Origin: an uncultured Craurococcus sp.
GTDB lineage: Bacteria > Pseudomonadota > Alphaproteobacteria > Acetobacterales > Acetobacteraceae
Length of the DNA: 64,000 nucleotides
Assembly (NCBI GenBank): GCA_902805545.1
Contig: CADCTD010000178.1
Coordinates: 33,864 to 97,863 of the forward strand
Direction of reading: 5' to 3'
The notes below the pieces were generated by a model. That model saw only the letters and a program-made list of their open reading frames with translations. It did no database searches and was not told the DNA's origin. How positions within the stretch are numbered: the first letter of the stretch is position 1; every line of letters begins with the position of its first letter. This document shows positions 52,350 to 61,205 of the stretch, piece by piece. Made by a program: the position numbers and the translations under genes.

Positions 52350-53306
52350 CTAGTCCGGCTGGATGCGGGCGCGGCGGATGGTCGCGGCCCAGCGATCGGC
52401 ATCGGCGCGGATGAGGGTGCCGAGGGCCTCCGGGCTCTCCTTCACCGGCTCGAGGCCGAGGGCGGCGATGCGTTCGGCGACCTCGGGCCTGGCCACGACC
52501 TGGCCGATCGCCGCATTGAGGCGGGCGACGATGGCAGGGTCCGTGCCGCGCGGGGCGACGATGCCGTGCCAGCCAACCGCCTCGGCGCCGGTCATGCCGG
52601 CCTCGGCGAGGGTCGGGACCTCGGGCAGGCCCTTGGCGCGCCCGGCGCTGGAGACGAAGAGGCCGCGCATGCGCCCGGCCCGGACATGGTCCGTCACCGC
52701 GCCGATATTGATCATCACCCCCTGCAGGCTGCCGCCGAGCAGGTCGTTCACCGCCAGCGCCCCGCCGCGATAGGGGATGTGCGTCCAGCGCACCTCCGCC
52801 GCGGCCTGGATCTGCTCGCCAAGGAGATGGGCGAGGCTGCCATTGCCGGGCGTGCCGACCGCGATCGGCCCGCGGCGGGTGGCGGCGAGGAAATCCGCCA
52901 GCGTCTCGGCGCTGCTGTCGGCGCGGACGACGAGGATCTGCGGCACGCGGACCACGCGGGCAACGGGCGCGAAGCCCTCCACCGGGTCGAAGCTGAGGCC
53001 GGGGAAGAGGGTGCGGTTGATGGAGAGGCTGTCGGAGCCGGCGAGCAGCGTGTAGCCGTCCGGCCGGGCGCGCGACGCGGCCTCGTAGCCGATGTTGCTG
53101 CCGGCGCCGGGCTGGTTCTCGACGACAACGTTCTGGCCGAGCGCATCGGTCAGGTGGCGGGCGAGGAGGCGGGCGACGATGTCCTGGCTGCCGCCGGCGG
53201 CGACGGGGACGATGATGCGGATGCTGCGCTCGGCCGGCCAGGCCTGGGCGAGGGCGGGGGTGGCGAGGCTCGCGGCGGCGAGGGCGAGCAGGCTGCGGCG
53301 ATGCAT
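52350..53306 (-). CDS. Tripartite tricarboxylate transporter receptor (Bug/TctC family)
   Basis: Periplasmic receptor of 318 residues with signal HRRSLLALAAASLATPALAQ. Blocks: IRIIVPVAAGGSQDIVARLL, VVENQPGAGSNIGYEAASRA, THIPYRGGALAVNDLLGGSL and LPEVPTLAEAGM. It is translationally coupled (ATGA) to the DUF934 gene at the end of the sulfite-reductase operon, an unusual place. It may bind an organic sulfur acid such as a sulfonate or a sulfo-carboxylate, but that is inference. Confidence 0.9.
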   Translation of the reverse strand: MHRRSLLALAAASLATPALAQAWPAERSIRIIVPVAAGGSQDIVARLLARHLTDALGQNVVVENQPGAGSNIGYEAASRARPDGYTLLAGSDSLSINRTLFPGLSFDPVEGFAPVARVVRVPQILVVRADSSAETLADFLAATRRGPIAVGTPGNGSLAHLLGEQIQAAAEVRWTHIPYRGGALAVNDLLGGSLQGVMINIGAVTDHVRAGRMRGLFVSSAGRAKGLPEVPTLAEAGMTGAEAVGWHGIVAPRGTDPAIVARLNAAIGQVVARPEVAERIAALGLEPVKESPEALGTLIRADADRWAATIRRARIQPD

Positions 53307-53803
53307 CAGGCGAGTTCCAGCTTGCGGCGGAGGAGGGAGAGCGGGCGGGCCGCGCCCTGCGCGGCCTGGTAGGCGATGCGGACGGCGTCGCGCGAGCGTG
53401 CCCAGGTGTTGGGGTCGGTGCCCTCCGGCACTTCCACCGTCGTCACGCCGCAGCGGAGCAGCATGGCGTACTGGTCCGGGAGGACATGGCCGGTCGCGCG
53501 GATCTCGCCGCCGAAGCCGTGATGCTCGCGCAGGCTCCGGGCCTGGCTGAAGGCGCGGCCATCCTTCGCCTTCGGCAGGCGCAGCGCGACCAGGGCGAGA
53601 CGCGGGAGGAAGGGCGCGACCTCCTCCGGCTGCGTGCCGGGGTCGAGGGCGACGCCGAGCGGCGCGTTGCGGCCGGCGAGCGCATCGGCCTCGGCACGGA
53701 GGCGGGCGAGGCTGACGATGGCGGGGCCGTCGGGCAGCGGGGCGTCGTCCTCGATGCTGGTCCAGTCGTCGGGCCGAAGGCGGCCATCCTCAAGCAGGGG
53801 CAT
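53306..53803 (-). CDS. DUF934 protein (sulfite reduction-associated)
   Basis: A 165-residue DUF934 protein, always linked to sulfite reductase operons and thought to help assimilatory sulfate reduction, perhaps as an electron-transfer or assembly partner. Blocks: LEDGRLRPDDWTSIEDDAPL, ALDPGTQPEEVAPFLPRLAL and FGGEIRATGHVLPDQYAMLL. It overlaps the reductase gene by 14 bases at its start and the Bug gene by ATGA at its end. Confidence 0.9.
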   Translation of the reverse strand: MPLLEDGRLRPDDWTSIEDDAPLPDGPAIVSLARLRAEADALAGRNAPLGVALDPGTQPEEVAPFLPRLALVALRLPKAKDGRAFSQARSLREHHGFGGEIRATGHVLPDQYAMLLRCGVTTVEVPEGTDPNTWARSRDAVRIAYQAAQGAARPLSLLRRKLELA

Positions 53804-55457
53804 AGAGGGCGTCCTTGAAGGGCGTGGCGCCGATCCGGCGATAGGTGTCGATGAAGCGCTCGCCGGGCGTGCGGTGCGCGACATAGGTGGTGATGAGGGT
53901 CTCCACCGCGTCGACGACCGCATCGTACGAGAAGGCCGGGCCGATGAGCTCGCCGATGGCGGCGTCGTTGGTCGCCGAGCCGCCGAGGGTGACCTGGTAG
54001 ACCTCCTCGCCGCGCTTATCGACGCCGAGGATGCCGATATGGGCCACATGATGGTGGCCACAGGCATTGATGCAGCCGGAGATGTTGATGAAGCACTCGC
54101 CGATGTCGTGCTGGCGGTCGAGCGAGGCGAAGCGCTCGCTGATGCGCTGGGCGATCGGGATGCTGCGGGCCGTCGCCAGCGCGCAGTAGTCCATGCCCGG
54201 GCAGGCGATGATGTCGCTGATCAGGCCGATATTCGGCGTCGCCAGCCCGGCGGCGCGAAGGCCCTGCCAGAGCGTATAGAGGTCCTCCTGGCGGACATGC
54301 GGCAGGACCAGGTTCTGGACGTGGGTGACGCGGATCTCGCCGAAGGAATGGCGCTCGGCGAGGTCGGCGACGGCTTCCATCTGGTCGGCGCTGGCATCGC
54401 CGGGGATGCCGCCGATCGGCTTCAGCGAGATGGTGACGGAGGCGTAGCCGGGCTGCTTGTGCGGCCGCACGCTGGCCGCGGCCCATCGGCGGAACTCGGG
54501 GTCCTCCGGCAGCGCCTGGTCCTCGAGCGCGGCGAAGGGGGGCGGGGCGAAATGCGCGGCGATGGCGGCGACGACCTCGGGGTCGAGCCGGTATTTGTCG
54601 CGCGGCAGGCGCTCGTATTCGCGCTCGACCATCTGCGTGAACTCGTCGCCCAGGTCGCGGACCAGGATCTTGATGCGGGCCTTGTAGATGTTCTCGCGCT
54701 GGCCGAGGGCGTTGTAGACGCGCAGCACGGCTTCCATGTAGGCGAGGAACTCGGACTCGGGGACCCAGTCGCGCAGCTTGCGGGCGATGATGGGGGTGCG
54801 GCCGAGGCCGCCGCCGGCATGCACCTCGAAGCCGACCTCGCCGCGCGCATCGCGCTTGGCGAGCACGCCGACATCGTGGACCTGGGCGGCGACGCGGTCA
54901 TTGGGGCTGCCGGTGATGGCGATCTTGAACTTGCGCGGCAGCCAGGTGAACTCCGGATGCAGCGTCGACCACTGGCGGAGGATCTCGGCATAGACGCGCG
55001 GGTCCACCACCTCGTCCGGGCTGGCGCCGGCATACTCGTCGGTCGTTGTGTTGCGGATGCAGTTGCCGCTGGTCTGGATGGCGTGCATGTCGACCTCGGC
55101 GAGCGCCTCGAGCATCGCCGGCACGTCCTCCAGCTTCGTCCAGTTGAACTGGATGTTCTGGCGGGTGGTGAAGTGGCCGAAGCCGCGGTCCCAGCGGCGC
55201 GCGATCGTCCCGAGCTGGCGGAGCTGGGCGCTGTTCAGCAGGCCGTAGGGGATCGCGACGCGGAGCATATAGGCATGGAGCTGGAGGTAGAGGCCGTTCA
55301 TCAGCCGCAGCGGCTTGAACTCGTCCTCGGTCAGCTCGCCGGCGAGGCGGCGCTCCACCTGGCCGCGGAACTCGGCGATGCGCTCCCGGAGGAACTCGCG
55401 GTCGACCTCGTCATAGCGGTAGGTGCGGGCGTATTGCGGGGGGGTCAGGGCATTCAT
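53790..55457 (-). CDS. cysI: Sulfite reductase (siroheme/[4Fe-4S] hemoprotein)
   Basis: Six-electron reductase of 555 residues, reducing sulfite to sulfide for cysteine synthesis. N-terminal half: RLMNGLYLQLHAYMLRVAIP and FGHFTTRQNIQFNW, with TSGNCIRNTTTDE near the siroheme. C-terminal half: CPGMDYC and SGCINACGHHH give the four cluster/siroheme cysteines (CxxxxxC and CxxxC). Annotation as ferredoxin-type nitrite/sulfite reductase is also possible. The DUF2849 and DUF934 flanks, typical of alphaproteobacterial cys operons, favour sulfite. Confidence 0.92.
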   Translation of the reverse strand: MNALTPPQYARTYRYDEVDREFLRERIAEFRGQVERRLAGELTEDEFKPLRLMNGLYLQLHAYMLRVAIPYGLLNSAQLRQLGTIARRWDRGFGHFTTRQNIQFNWTKLEDVPAMLEALAEVDMHAIQTSGNCIRNTTTDEYAGASPDEVVDPRVYAEILRQWSTLHPEFTWLPRKFKIAITGSPNDRVAAQVHDVGVLAKRDARGEVGFEVHAGGGLGRTPIIARKLRDWVPESEFLAYMEAVLRVYNALGQRENIYKARIKILVRDLGDEFTQMVEREYERLPRDKYRLDPEVVAAIAAHFAPPPFAALEDQALPEDPEFRRWAAASVRPHKQPGYASVTISLKPIGGIPGDASADQMEAVADLAERHSFGEIRVTHVQNLVLPHVRQEDLYTLWQGLRAAGLATPNIGLISDIIACPGMDYCALATARSIPIAQRISERFASLDRQHDIGECFINISGCINACGHHHVAHIGILGVDKRGEEVYQVTLGGSATNDAAIGELIGPAFSYDAVVDAVETLITTYVAHRTPGERFIDTYRRIGATPFKDALYAPA

Positions 55458-55459
55458 GC

Positions 55460-55774
55460 TCAGGCGGCCTCCGCCGCGACGCTCGGGCCCTGGACGCGCA
55501 GGCGCTCCCGGAACTTGAGGGGGGTGGGCCCGCCGAGGCCGCCATTCGGATCGACCTCCACCGCATAGACGCCGACGACCAGCTGCGCGCGCTCGCCCTG
55601 TTGCGCGAGCGCGAGGCCCTGGTCGGAGGCCTCGGGCGTGAAGGGCGTCGTCTCGGTGATGCGGTCGCGCCAGGCACCCTCGGTGCCGAGCCAGACGACG
55701 CGGCCATCGCGCAGGCGGTTGGCCGTGAAGACCACGGGGGCGGTGGCGGGGCGAGCCTTCGCCTTGGTGCTCAT
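55460..55774 (-). CDS. DUF2849 protein, first gene of the sulfite-reductase operon
   Basis: A 104-residue DUF2849 protein (PVVFTANRLRDGRVVWLG, DQGLALAQQGERAQLVVGVY). It is found upstream of sulfite reductase in alphaproteobacteria and has no known activity. The stop lies 2 bases before the reductase start. It is preceded by a good promoter and inverted repeats at 55811-55899, so it is probably the first gene of the operon. Confidence 0.88.
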   Translation of the reverse strand: MSTKAKARPATAPVVFTANRLRDGRVVWLGTEGAWRDRITETTPFTPEASDQGLALAQQGERAQLVVGVYAVEVDPNGGLGGPTPLKFRERLRVQGPSVAAEAA

Positions 55775-55810
55775 CGAGGGAATATCCTGCGCGGCGGGAA
55801 CGTTGCCTGC

Positions 55811-55839
55811 TATTTAACGACCACGATTGTGGGCAACAA
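55811..55839 (-). promoter_or_regulatory. Sigma-70-type promoter of the sulfite-reductase operon with spacer palindrome
   Basis: On the reverse strand TTGTTG and TAAATA are separated by exactly 17 bases. The spacer contains the palindrome CCACAATCGTGG (55821-55832 on +: CCACGATTGTGG), a likely operator. Transcription would start about 30 bases before the DUF2849 ATG. Confidence 0.6.
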
Positions 55840-55876
55840 GGGATGCTGCGTGGATTTCGGTGATAAAATCGAGCGT

Positions 55877-55899
55877 AATCACGAACAGCGATTGTGATT
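55877..55899. promoter_or_regulatory. Inverted repeat upstream of the sulfite-reductase promoter
   Basis: AATCAC and GTGATT are separated by 11 bases, with LysR-like T-N11-A spacing. Together with the palindrome in the promoter spacer it repeats the octamer CGATTGTG (55824-55831 and 55889-55896). This may be the site of a cys regulator; it could also affect the divergent MFS gene. Confidence 0.45.
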
Positions 55900-55943
55900 T
55901 ATGACGCATCGTCCGGCGGAACGAGGGCGCCTAGGCTCGCCGG

Positions 55944-57086
55944 GTGAGCCCTTTCCTCCGATATGCGCTGGCCGGTGCGGCGGCGACGGCCGCCGGCAAT
56001 GGCCTCGCCCGCTTCGCCTATGTGCCGCTCTTCCCCGCCATGGTGACGGCGGGATGGGTGGATGGCGGCCAGGCGGGGACGCTCGGGGCGGCGGCGCTGC
56101 TCGGCTACCTGATCGGCATCCTGGGCGGGCGGGGGGTGGCGCTGCGGCTTGGCGTCCCGGGGCTGCTGGATTGCGGCATGGGGCTGGTGGTGTTGGCGCT
56201 GGCGGCCTGCGCCTGGAATGGCGGATTTGCCTGGTTCCTGGTCTGGCGGACGCTGGCTGGCATCGGCGGCGGACTGTTGATGGCGCTGGCTGGACCGGCG
56301 ACCCAGGCCTCGGTGGCGCCGGAGCGGCGCGGCGCGGCAGGGGGTGTCGTCATCGCCGGCGTCGGGCTCGGGATTGCGACGGGGGCGGTCGCGGTGCCGG
56401 CGCTGCTGCCGGGTGGGCTGGCGCTGGCCTGGCTTGGGCTGGCGGGGCTGGTCGCCGGGCTCTGGGCCTTCGCCCATCCGCGCTGGCCGCGCATGGCGCT
56501 GACCGGCGAGGCGGCGCAGGCGGCGCCGCGGGCACGGCTGCTGGTCGCCACCTACGGGCTCCACGCCGCCGGGATGGTGCCGCCGATGGTGTATCTGGCC
56601 GATCTCGCGGCGCGCGGTCGTGGATTGGGCCTCGGGATCGGGGCGGCGGTCTGGCTGGTCTTCGGCCTGGCCGGGGTGGCCGGGGGCATCCTCTCCGGGC
56701 GGGTGACGGACCGGATCGGCGGCAGGCGGGCGCTGGCGATCTGGCTCGGCGTGCAGTCCGTGGCGCTCGCGCTGACCCTGCCGCCCTGGCCGGTGCTGGT
56801 GCTGCCGGCAGCGGCGGCGGCCGGCTTCGCCGCGGTCGGGGTGACGGCGGTGACGCTCACCGTCTGCCGGGAGGTGGCCGGGACGCGGGCGACCGGGCTC
56901 TGGGTGCGCTGCACGGCGGCCTTCGCGGTGATGCAGACCATCGTCGGCTTCGGCCTCGCGGCGCTCTTCGCGGCGACGGGGGAGAGCCATCTGGCGGTCT
57001 TCGCCATGGGGCTCGGCTTCTCGCTGGCGGGCCTCGCGGGGGCGATGGGGTTGTTGCGGCGATCGGCTAGGATGGGCGCCGGATAA
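55944..57086 (+). CDS. YbfB/YjiJ-family MFS transporter
   Basis: A 380-residue major-facilitator protein with 12 predicted membrane helices. It opens [20 protein letters not shown], with LFPAMVTAGWVDGGQAGTLG, the YbfB/YjiJ hallmark. GRVTDRIGGRRALAIWLG carries the MFS motif A-like loop between the two halves. GTG 55944 is the start. Divergent from the sulfite-reductase operon and sharing its upstream region, it might export a sulfur compound (speculative). Confidence 0.88.
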   Translation: MSPFLRYALAGAAATAAGNGLARFAYVPLFPAMVTAGWVDGGQAGTLGAAALLGYLIGILGGRGVALRLGVPGLLDCGMGLVVLALAACAWNGGFAWFLVWRTLAGIGGGLLMALAGPATQASVAPERRGAAGGVVIAGVGLGIATGAVAVPALLPGGLALAWLGLAGLVAGLWAFAHPRWPRMALTGEAAQAAPRARLLVATYGLHAAGMVPPMVYLADLAARGRGLGLGIGAAVWLVFGLAGVAGGILSGRVTDRIGGRRALAIWLGVQSVALALTLPPWPVLVLPAAAAAGFAAVGVTAVTLTVCREVAGTRATGLWVRCTAAFAVMQTIVGFGLAALFAATGESHLAVFAMGLGFSLAGLAGAMGLLRRSARMGAG

Positions 57087-57103
57087 CATCGCCGGAGCCC
57101 GCC

Positions 57104-59062
57104 ATGCGCCGCCTGCTGCTGCTCGCCCTCTGCCTCGGCTCCCCGGCGCTGGCCGAGGAACTGCCGGTGCGGGCGGTGACCCTCTCCAATGCGGGCCTCG
57201 CCGAGATCGAGCGCGGCGGGCGGCTGGAGGCCGGGGCGGCGATCACCTTCCGCGTGCCGGTCGAGGATGTGGACGACGTGTTGAAGAGCCTGGTGCTGCG
57301 CGACCCGGCCGGCGTGGTCGAGGGGCTCCGGCTGCCGGCGCAGGAGATCGAGGCGGAGGCCTTCCGCGGCCTGCCGCTGAAGCCGGCGGATTTTGAGACC
57401 CGGGCGAGCCTGCTGCGGGCGCTGCGGGGCCAGGCGGTGCAGGCCGGGGGCAGCACCGGGCGGCTGGCCGATGCCGAGGAGGCGGAGGGCGGGCTGCGCG
57501 TCTCCCTGATCAGCGAGACGGGGCTGCGGCTGCTGCTGCTGCGCGAGGGGGAGGAAGTGCGGCTCGCCGATGCCGGGCTCGCGGCGCGCATCGCCCGGGC
57601 GGCGGAGGCGCTGGCCTCGGCACGCGCGGCGGATGAGCGGCAGGTGGAGATCCGGCTGCGTGCGGATCGGGTGCGGGAGGTCTCCTTCGCGACGGTGACG
57701 GGCGCGCCGCTCTGGAAACCCTCCTACCGGCTGCTGCTGCCGGAGGCAGCGGGCGAGGCGCGGCTGCAGGGCTGGGCCGTGGTCGAGAACCGCTCGGGGG
57801 CGGATTGGGCGGGGGTGCGGCTCTCCCTCGTCTCGGGCAATCCGGCGGCCTATCGCCAGGCGCTCTACACGCCGATCCGGGTGGAGCGGCCGGAGCTGCC
57901 GGTGCGGGCGGCGGAGCAGGTGCGCGTCGCGGCGGATACCGGGCCGCGGCCGCCGACGCCGGCGCCCGCCATGGCGCCGGCGTCGGCGGCGCGGGCGATG
58001 CGGATGGAGGCGGAGGCGGCCGCGCCGGTCGCCGCGGTGGCGCAGGCGGTGGCGGAGGGCGCGGCGGGGCGGGTCGCCTTCACCCTCCCCTCCCCCGTCT
58101 CGATCCGCGGCGGGGAGACGGCGAACCTGCCCTTCCTCGATGCGACGCTGCCGGCGGAGCGGGTCTGGTGGGTGCAGGAGATCGGGGCGCGCCATCCGCT
58201 TGGCGCGGTGCGGCTCGGCAATGCCGGCCGGGCGGTGCTGCCGGATGGGCTGGCGGCGGTCTTCGATGGTGCCGGAGCCTTTCTCGGCGATGCGGAGCTG
58301 CGGGCGGTGCAGCCGGGCGAGCAGCGGCTGCTGGCCTTCGCGCGAGACCGCGACGTGGCAATGAGCTCGAGCGCCGCGAGTACCGAACGGCCGGTCGGGG
58401 TGGAGCTGCGGCGCGGCGTCGTCCTGCTCGCCTCCCTCCGGCGCGAGGAGGTGGCGCTCGCGGTCGATCCGCGCGGGGCGCGGGGGCGGATGGTGGTCGA
58501 CCTGCCGCAGCGGGTCGGGGCGAGGCCGCTCTTCGCCGTCGCCGCCGCGGGGGATTTCGGCCTTCGGACGGAGGCGGTGCTGGAAGGCCAGCCCGCGGTG
58601 CTGCGCTTCGCCTGGGAGCGGGAGGGGCGGGCCGAGGTGCCGATCCTCGACCAGGGGCTCGGCGACCCGGTGCTGCTGCGCTGGCGGGAGATCGATGTGG
58701 AGGCGAGCCTGCGGCGCCTGCCGGGCGGGACGGGCAGCCTCGAGACGCTGCGCGCGGTGCTGGAGCAGCTGCCGGCCGATGCCCCGGGGCGGGCGGCGCT
58801 GGAGGTCGTCGTCGCCGGGCTCGGCGCGGCGCGGCGGCTGCTCGATGCCGCCCGCGCGGCGATCCGCCAGTACGGGGTGGCGGAGGCGGCGCTCGGCCGG
58901 GCACGGGCAGCGGCGGAGGATCGCAGCGGGGCGGAGCGAGAGGAGGCGCGCCGCCGGCTCAATCAGGCGAGCCTCGCCGCCGAGCGCGCCGGGGCGGCAG
59001 CGGATGCGGCCTGGGAGGCCTGGCAGCGGCAGGTGGCGGAGGTGTTGGGGCGGACCGGCTAA
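57104..59062 (+). CDS. DUF4139 domain exported protein
   Basis: A 652-residue protein with a signal peptide (RRLLLLALCLGSPALAEE). The early block AVTLSNAGLAEIERGGRLEA and the beta-rich region LWKPSYRLLLPEAAGEARLQ, WAVVENRSGADWAGVRLSLV match DUF4139/mucoidy-inhibitor-like proteins. An Ala/Pro-rich linker lies near 275-325, and a helical, charged C-terminus (about 560-645) resembles a coiled coil. Function is unknown; related proteins are envelope or secreted. A 43-base hairpin repeat begins 2 bases after the stop. Confidence 0.8.
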   Translation: MRRLLLLALCLGSPALAEELPVRAVTLSNAGLAEIERGGRLEAGAAITFRVPVEDVDDVLKSLVLRDPAGVVEGLRLPAQEIEAEAFRGLPLKPADFETRASLLRALRGQAVQAGGSTGRLADAEEAEGGLRVSLISETGLRLLLLREGEEVRLADAGLAARIARAAEALASARAADERQVEIRLRADRVREVSFATVTGAPLWKPSYRLLLPEAAGEARLQGWAVVENRSGADWAGVRLSLVSGNPAAYRQALYTPIRVERPELPVRAAEQVRVAADTGPRPPTPAPAMAPASAARAMRMEAEAAAPVAAVAQAVAEGAAGRVAFTLPSPVSIRGGETANLPFLDATLPAERVWWVQEIGARHPLGAVRLGNAGRAVLPDGLAAVFDGAGAFLGDAELRAVQPGEQRLLAFARDRDVAMSSSAASTERPVGVELRRGVVLLASLRREEVALAVDPRGARGRMVVDLPQRVGARPLFAVAAAGDFGLRTEAVLEGQPAVLRFAWEREGRAEVPILDQGLGDPVLLRWREIDVEASLRRLPGGTGSLETLRAVLEQLPADAPGRAALEVVVAGLGAARRLLDAARAAIRQYGVAEAALGRARAAAEDRSGAEREEARRRLNQASLAAERAGAAADAAWEAWQRQVAEVLGRTG

Positions 59063-59063
59063 A

Positions 59064-59106
59064 GCGGTTTCCGTTCGACCTGGCTCACCGAACCCGCTCC
59101 AGCCTG
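59064..59106. repeat. Dispersed 43-base hairpin repeat, copy 2
   Basis: Inverted copy of the repeat at 6099-6141 (39 of 43 identical). Like copy 1 it starts directly after a stop codon, between convergent genes. In this copy one stem pair is lost (ACCGAA instead of ACGGAA), so the hairpin is slightly weaker. The rest of the gap (59107-59242) holds no gene that I can support. Confidence 0.7.
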
Positions 59107-59242
59107 TTGCTTGACCTGGATCCGCCGGGGCCGGACGCGGAGCGAGGCGGCGAGGCAGGCCCGGTCGATCCCGCGGCGGATGGTGAGGCTGGCCTTGGAG
59201 GGGCCTCCGCAATGCGGCATGCGTGAGTCCGGCGGTGCCGGG

Positions 59243-60202
59243 TCAGGCGTTCCAGCGACGGAGGTTGTCGCAGAAGATGGCGGCGACGCGCTCGGCCAGC
59301 CCCTCCCCGGCCGCGGCGCTGTGGGGAGAGAGGATGACGTTCGGGAGGTCCCAGAAGGGGCTTTCGGGTGGCAGAGGCTCCTCGGTGAAGACGTCGAGGA
59401 AGGCGCCGGAGAGGCGGCCGGACCGCAGGGCGTCAAGCAGCGCCCCCTCCTCCACCACGCCACCGCGGGAGACGTTCACCAGGCCGGCGCCGGCGGGGAG
59501 CAGTGCGAGGGCGGCGGCGTCGACAAGGTTGCGGGTGGTCTCGGTCAGCGGGCAGGCGAGGATCAGCCAGTCGGCGCGGGGCAGCAGCTCCGGCAGGGCA
59601 GCATAGGGGGCGGTGGCGGCGAAATGCGGGGGCGGCGGCGCCGTGGCCTCGCGGCGGATGCCGATGGGGAAGAGGCCGAAGGCGGCGGCGAGGCGGGCGA
59701 TTTCCTGCCCGATCGGGCCGGTGCCGATGATCAGCGCCGTCTGGCTGGCGAGGTCGGGCGGCTCGCCGGCGCCGTAGATGGGCTCCCAAACGTGGCGGCG
59801 CTGCGCCTCCATCACCCGGGGCAGGCGGCGGGCGAGCGCCAGGAGGCCCGCGATGGCGGTCTGCGCCACGGGCAGGGCGCTGGCGCCGCTCGCGCCGACC
59901 ACCTCGATCCCCCGGGCGCGCATCGCCTGGTAGGGCGCCATGTCGGTGCCGGCGGAGAAGGTCTGCACCCGGCGGATGTCCGGCGCGGTGAGGACCAGGT
60001 CGACGAAGCGCTGGAAGCGCGCGGTGAGGCGGTGGCGGGTGCCGCCCTCGAAGAGGTCGCGGGTGATGAAGGCGACCTCGATCCCCGCCGTCTCCGGCAG
60101 CGGGCCCTCGGGCGCGACGGGGATCGGCGCCGCGCCCGGCACCGCCGCACGGATGCGCGCGCCGTGCCGGGCCTCGGCGACATCCGAGAGCAGGATGCGC
60201 AT
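59243..60202 (-). CDS. D-2-hydroxyacid dehydrogenase
   Basis: A 319-residue NAD(P)-linked dehydrogenase for D-2-hydroxy acids. Rossmann motif LIIGTGPIGQEIARLAAAFG; catalytic Arg in VNVSRGGVVEEGALLDAL, Glu in FLDVFTEEPLPPESPFW and His in VILSPHSAAAGEG. An intact triad indicates activity. It overlaps the upstream aldolase-like gene (ATGA), suggesting a two-step conversion of a hydroxy acid, near a divergent XRE regulator. Confidence 0.9.
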   Translation of the reverse strand: MRILLSDVAEARHGARIRAAVPGAAPIPVAPEGPLPETAGIEVAFITRDLFEGGTRHRLTARFQRFVDLVLTAPDIRRVQTFSAGTDMAPYQAMRARGIEVVGASGASALPVAQTAIAGLLALARRLPRVMEAQRRHVWEPIYGAGEPPDLASQTALIIGTGPIGQEIARLAAAFGLFPIGIRREATAPPPPHFAATAPYAALPELLPRADWLILACPLTETTRNLVDAAALALLPAGAGLVNVSRGGVVEEGALLDALRSGRLSGAFLDVFTEEPLPPESPFWDLPNVILSPHSAAAGEGLAERVAAIFCDNLRRWNA

Positions 60203-60987
60203 CAGGTCCGGTAGCTGGGGTCGATGCGGTCGAGCTTCCTGAGCAGCGCCGGCCAGTCGAGCAGGCCGAAGGGGCGGCGGACATGCGGCTGGTAGTTCAT
60301 GTAGGTCTTCTCGACGATCTCCGGCGCGACCTGGATCATCGGGCTGTTGCAGGACATCGCCGCGATCTGCGTCCGGCAGGAGAGTTCGAGGCGGTGCAGC
60401 GCGTTGAAGGCTTCGGGAATGGTGCGGCCGACGGTCAGCAGGCCGTGGTTGCGGAGGATCATGGCGTTGTTGTCGCCGAGGTCGCGCACCAGCCGCTCCT
60501 GCTCGGAGAGGTCGAGCACCACGCCGTTGAAGTCGTGGTAGCTGACATGGGCGAAGCGCATGCTGGTCTGGGTGTTCGGCAGCAGCCCGCATTCGAGGGT
60601 CGAGACCGCCATGCCGGCCCAGGTGTGGGTATGGGCGACGCAGGCCAGGTCGTGCCGCGCCTTGTGGATCGCCGAATGGATGACGAAGCCGGCGCGGTTC
60701 ACGCCGTAATCCTGGTCGGGGAAGTCCGGCTTCAGCAGGATGTTGCCGTCGTAGTCGACCTTCATCAGCGAGGAGGCGGTGATCTCCTCGTAGAGCAGGC
60801 CATAGGCGTTGATGAGGAATGCATCCTCGCCGGGGACGCGGACGGAGACGTGGTTCGCGATCAGGTCGCTCATCTGGTAGAGGTCGACCAGGCGGTAGCA
60901 GGCAGCGAGGTCGATGCGGGCCTGCCATTCCTCGGCGCTGACCCTATGGCGCAGCGAGGGGATGCGGTATTCGGTGCCGTCGAGCAT
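60202..60987 (-). CDS. Class II aldolase/adducin family protein
   Basis: A 261-residue zinc aldolase-fold protein. Metal ligands are in VAHTHTWAGMAV (His-x-His) and ILRNHGLLTVG; substrate-region blocks are NHVSVRVPGEDAFLINAYG and GFVIHSAIHKARHD. The group includes aldolases and decarboxylases for hydroxy-carbon acids, and many members lack proof of reaction. GGAAAGGAAC precedes the ATG. It is first in a two-gene operon with the D-2-hydroxyacid dehydrogenase. Confidence 0.87.
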   Translation of the reverse strand: MLDGTEYRIPSLRHRVSAEEWQARIDLAACYRLVDLYQMSDLIANHVSVRVPGEDAFLINAYGLLYEEITASSLMKVDYDGNILLKPDFPDQDYGVNRAGFVIHSAIHKARHDLACVAHTHTWAGMAVSTLECGLLPNTQTSMRFAHVSYHDFNGVVLDLSEQERLVRDLGDNNAMILRNHGLLTVGRTIPEAFNALHRLELSCRTQIAAMSCNSPMIQVAPEIVEKTYMNYQPHVRRPFGLLDWPALLRKLDRIDPSYRT

Positions 60988-61170
60988 CGCGTGTTCCTTT
61001 CCGGAGCTTGGCGATATCCCGCACCCGATCTTGCATCTTGTCCAGCGGCGCCAGGATCGGCGCCCATTGTTGCAACGTCACTGGATCGGTACCCGCAAAA
61101 ATTTCAACGAATTGGGACAAGCCTGGGACCGATTCGAAATAACGAGCCTGTTCAACCATGACGGGAAATG

Positions 61171-61199
61171 TTACGTTCGCTTTCAGGTAACGGTAGAAT
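61171..61199 (+). promoter_or_regulatory. Strong sigma-70-type promoter giving a likely leaderless XRE mRNA
   Basis: TTACGT, a 17-base spacer and TAGAAT, an unusually good match for this GC-rich genome. The expected start site (about 7 bases after the -10) falls on the A of the ATG at 61206. No ribosome site lies between. Confidence 0.65.
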
Positions 61200-61205
61200 A
61201 ACGCC

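Noticed and set aside
56552..59212. 886-codon reverse frame opposite the DUF4139 and MFS genes
   Set aside because: Composition is His/Arg/Pro-rich with no domain pattern. The + strand frames have signal peptides, helices and family motifs.
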